From Bacteroidota bacterium (GTDB lineage: Bacteria > Bacteroidota > Bacteroidia > Bacteroidales > UBA4417): a DNA stretch of 9,241 bases. The stretch's first letter is position 1. Each line of letters starts with the position of its first letter. The notes under the pieces are model-generated. The model was given only the letters and a program-made list of their open reading frames with translations, made no database searches and had not been told where the DNA came from. The DNA is taken from assembly GCA_020048595.1 (NCBI GenBank), contig JAIFMH010000344.1, forward strand, positions 1-9,241, given 5' to 3'. Below are positions 7,173-9,241 of the stretch, piece by piece. Both the position numbers and the translations under genes were made by a program.

Positions 7173-7325
7173 TTACACACCCCTAACATCTTTCAGTTTC
7201 GTAGCTATTTTCCTTTCAGCATCTGCTTTCATTTTGCTTAATCCTTCCAGAAACTGCAATAGGGATTCTATCTCCGATACAAGTTTTTTTTGAGTTTCAA
7301 TGTCAGTTATCGGTAATTTAATTTT
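7173..7325 (-). pseudogene. hsdS: 3' remnant of type I specificity subunit gene hsdS
   Basis: A 50-codon open stretch ending in TAA at 7173-7175 and preceded in frame by a TAG at 7326-7328, with no start codon at its beginning. It reads KIKLPITDIETQKKLVSEIE, then a Leu- and Lys-rich helix (LLQFLEGLSKMKADAERKIA) and ends KDVRGV. The pattern 'kLPl.dietQkklV.eIE' followed by a coiled coil is the hallmark of the C-terminal conserved region of HsdS, where a target-recognition domain passes into the long dimerisation helix. Both recognition domains and the rest are missing, so no functional specificity subunit can be made. The order hsdS', yhcG, hsdR' on one strand matches a type I locus, which strengthens the call. 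Confidence 0.75.
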
Positions 7326-7349
7326 CTAATTTGTTTTAAACAAGATTAG
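7326..7349 (-). terminator. AT-rich hairpin after the GH31 gene
   Basis: On the minus strand CTAAT-C-TTGT pairs with ACAA-ATTAG around the 5-nt loop TTAAA, giving nine base pairs with one bulged base. It begins 20 nt after the GH31 stop codon and may end that transcript. The stem is weak and no clear T-run follows, so termination is uncertain. The in-frame TAG that closes the hsdS remnant on its upstream side lies inside this hairpin, so it also marks the edge of the restriction-locus debris. Confidence 0.4.
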
Positions 7350-7369
7350 TTGCTGCTGTCAATCCAAAC

Positions 7370-9241
7370 TTACTTTGCAGGTATTTTGAGTTTAATCCTG
7401 TTTTTCTGAATCCAGTCACTTTCAACCGATCCATCGTCAGTTACAACAATAACTTTGTATTTCCGGTTTGTTGGTTTCAGGTTACCTTCCATCGGTTTAA
7501 TATCAACTTTAACGTTGGAACCTTTTTGTTTTGCAGTAAAACCTGAGATGTGATATTCACCTTTCTGGTACTGGAAACCTTCACCGGCATCTTCGTACAA
7601 AATTCCGGAGGCTTTTCCGTTTTTATCCGGTGAAACAATCAAGGTCAGCGAATCGAGGCTGTATTGTGTCGTATTTTGAATGATTTTTCCTGTCGGAATA
7701 ATTGCGCCGCCTTTTAGCTTAACATCAGCCTGAAATTTATCGGAAGTGCTGTTTTCACCTGTAATTGAAATGGTTCTCCAGATGCCTTTTGGAAGTGAGG
7801 GATTTACAGCCCATTTTGGAATGATAAGCAAATTATTTCCAAGCAAAAAAGTCTGTTCTTCATTTCTTAAATTCAAATCCTGAGGATCAGCAAAAAATAC
7901 AGGTCGCATCACAGGCATGCCAGTTACAGAAGCTTCATGAAATAAGGTATAGAAATAAGGCAGCAACCTGTAGCGGCGGTTTAATGCAGTCCGGGAAACA
8001 TCTTCTATTTCCTGTCCGAAAGCCCATGGCTCCTTGTTGTTAGTCCCCTTCTCCGCATGGCCTCTCATGAAAGGGAAAAATGCACCCATAGCAATCCACT
8101 GTCCAAATAATTCAGCCGAAGTATTCAAAGCATACCCACCCATATCAGGTCCGCTGAAAGGTTGCCCCGACAGGCCAAGGTTTAACGACATAGGAATGGA
8201 CATTTTCATATGTTGCAAGGTGCCGCAGTTGTCGCCTGTCCAGGTGGCAGCATACCGGCTGCTGCCCAGATAGCCGGAACGGGAAAGTATAAACGGCCGT
8301 TTATCCGGATTTACTTTTAATATCCCTTCGCGCGAAGCTTTTACCATCAGCATTCCATACACATTGTGATAGCGTAGATGCACATCAGCCTGCAGATCGC
8401 CTCCGCCCCTGTGCCAGTTGTTTTCGGGCATTGAAACACCGGGACCATCAAACACGGAAGGCTCGTTCATATCGTTCCAAACGCCATCAACACCGGTAGC
8501 CATAAAATCTTTGTACAGTGCGCTCCACCAGTTCCGGGTTTCCGGCCTGGTAAAATCGGGAAAGGCACATGGGCCAGGCCATACACTTCCATTAAATTCT
8601 TTGTGATCCGCATTCTGAACCCAATGATTACCCTGAGATCCGGACTCATAAACAAAATAATCTTTTTCAACTTTAACTCCCGGGTCGATCATCCATGTTG
8701 ACTTAAATCCTTTCTGATGAAGGTAATCGTTAACAGCCTTTGGATCAGGCATATTAACTTTATCAAATGTGAATATCTTAAAGCGTTCCATATAATTGAT
8801 ATCCATCCAGATTACATCACAAGGCAGATTTTTCAGCCTTAATGTGTCGGCAATCTCTTTAATCCGCGTATCAGGAACATATGAATACCTGCTTTGCTGA
8901 TAACCTAGCGCCCAAAGTGGCGGCATTTCCATCCTGCCGGTTAAACTTGCCAGTTCTATGACAACCTCTTGTGGAGTATTGCGCTGTATAATAATCACCC
9001 GAAACGCAGGTCCATCGGAAATAAACCGGATACTATCCGAAAGTTCAATCTGTTGTTTCCATGAATTGTCGGCAATAATGCCAAAAGCACTTCCATCCGG
9101 GTTAACTCCGAGTACCCACGGATGGCTCTGATACAGGCGGTTGCCGCTGTCAGCCTGGTACTTGTAATTATCCGTATTCCAAAGAGTTATTTTTTTGCCA
9201 TTGCGAATCAATGGCCCGGTGTTTTCACCTGTTCCATACAA
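7370..9241 (-). CDS. Glycoside hydrolase family 31 (alpha-glucosidase type), 5' partial
   Basis: The visible 623 residues cover most of a GH31 enzyme; the 5' end runs off the window. The first visible codon is TTG within the family motif (L)YGTGE, so it is an internal Leu, not a start. Residues 1-100 belong to the N-terminal beta-sandwich (WNTDNYKYQ, 21-29). The (beta/alpha)8 barrel runs from about 108 to 435. It includes VIWMDINYM (143-151), the nucleophile D257 in WNDMNEP (255-261), the acid/base D337 in WTGDN (334-338), FSGPDMGGY (362-370) and FMRGHAEKG (391-399). C-terminal beta domains follow (about 445-623). GH31 enzymes hydrolyse terminal alpha-linked glucose (some use alpha-xylosides) from oligosaccharides, usually in the periplasm in Bacteroidota. 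The motifs fit alpha-glucosidase best, but substrate cannot be fixed from sequence alone. No SusC/SusD partner is visible. Confidence 0.94.
   Translation of the reverse strand: MYGTGENTGPLIRNGKKITLWNTDNYKYQADSGNRLYQSHPWVLGVNPDGSAFGIIADNSWKQQIELSDSIRFISDGPAFRVIIIQRNTPQEVVIELASLTGRMEMPPLWALGYQQSRYSYVPDTRIKEIADTLRLKNLPCDVIWMDINYMERFKIFTFDKVNMPDPKAVNDYLHQKGFKSTWMIDPGVKVEKDYFVYESGSQGNHWVQNADHKEFNGSVWPGPCAFPDFTRPETRNWWSALYKDFMATGVDGVWNDMNEPSVFDGPGVSMPENNWHRGGGDLQADVHLRYHNVYGMLMVKASREGILKVNPDKRPFILSRSGYLGSSRYAATWTGDNCGTLQHMKMSIPMSLNLGLSGQPFSGPDMGGYALNTSAELFGQWIAMGAFFPFMRGHAEKGTNNKEPWAFGQEIEDVSRTALNRRYRLLPYFYTLFHEASVTGMPVMRPVFFADPQDLNLRNEEQTFLLGNNLLIIPKWAVNPSLPKGIWRTISITGENSTSDKFQADVKLKGGAIIPTGKIIQNTTQYSLDSLTLIVSPDKNGKASGILYEDAGEGFQYQKGEYHISGFTAKQKGSNVKVDIKPMEGNLKPTNRKYKVIVVTDDGSVESDWIQKNRIKLKIPAK

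Noticed and set aside
5473..7349. Toxin-antitoxin or insertion-sequence explanation for the island
   Set aside because: No transposase, terminal inverted repeats or target duplications were visible, and the gene fragments fit a type I restriction locus instead.
9239..9241. TTG as the real start codon of the GH31 gene
   Set aside because: It is the Leu of the conserved YGTGE-type motif, which normally lies well inside the protein. The gene simply runs off the window.

Overview
The window looks like a chromosomal stretch from a member of the Bacteroidota, probably class Bacteroidia. The main pointer is a secreted protein with a C-terminal type IX secretion (T9SS type A) sorting domain, a system confined to that phylum. 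AT-rich, Shine-Dalgarno-poor leaders before the genes and a large periplasmic-type GH31 glycosidase agree with this. The genus cannot be read from the sequence.

Left third (1-3746, + strand): a tight gene set for nucleotide sugars. It holds ugd (UDP-glucose 6-dehydrogenase), uxs (UDP-glucuronate decarboxylase) and rfbD (dTDP-4-dehydrorhamnose reductase), followed by a stand-alone histidine phosphotransfer (Hpt) protein. The first two form a direct route UDP-glucose -> UDP-glucuronate -> UDP-xylose. The third makes dTDP-rhamnose from an intermediate whose other enzymes are not in the window. The set probably supplies donors for a capsule, exopolysaccharide or O-antigen. A 9-bp hairpin lies between ugd and uxs. 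A strong bidirectional terminator (about 3781-3818) separates this set from the convergent cotH-like gene.

Middle (3845-5440, - strand): a signal-peptide-bearing CotH-kinase-family protein with a T9SS sorting tail.

Island (about 5473-7349, - strand): the remains of a type I restriction-modification locus. In transcription order there is a 50-codon 3' remnant of hsdS, then an apparently intact yhcG/DUF1016 PD-(D/E)XK nuclease gene, then an 82-codon 5' remnant of hsdR joined to yhcG by an ATGA overlap, then an unidentified 47-codon ORF next to the cotH-like gene. hsdM, most of hsdS and nearly all of hsdR are missing, so restriction-modification cannot work from this copy, but the accessory nuclease has survived.

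Right end (7370-9241, - strand): most of a GH31 alpha-glucosidase-type gene whose 5' end lies outside the window. Its catalytic residues are visible.

I saw no tRNA or rRNA gene, CRISPR array, insertion sequence or integrase. The most noteworthy feature is the decayed type I island with its preserved yhcG. I did not find convincing evidence of a wholly new system.
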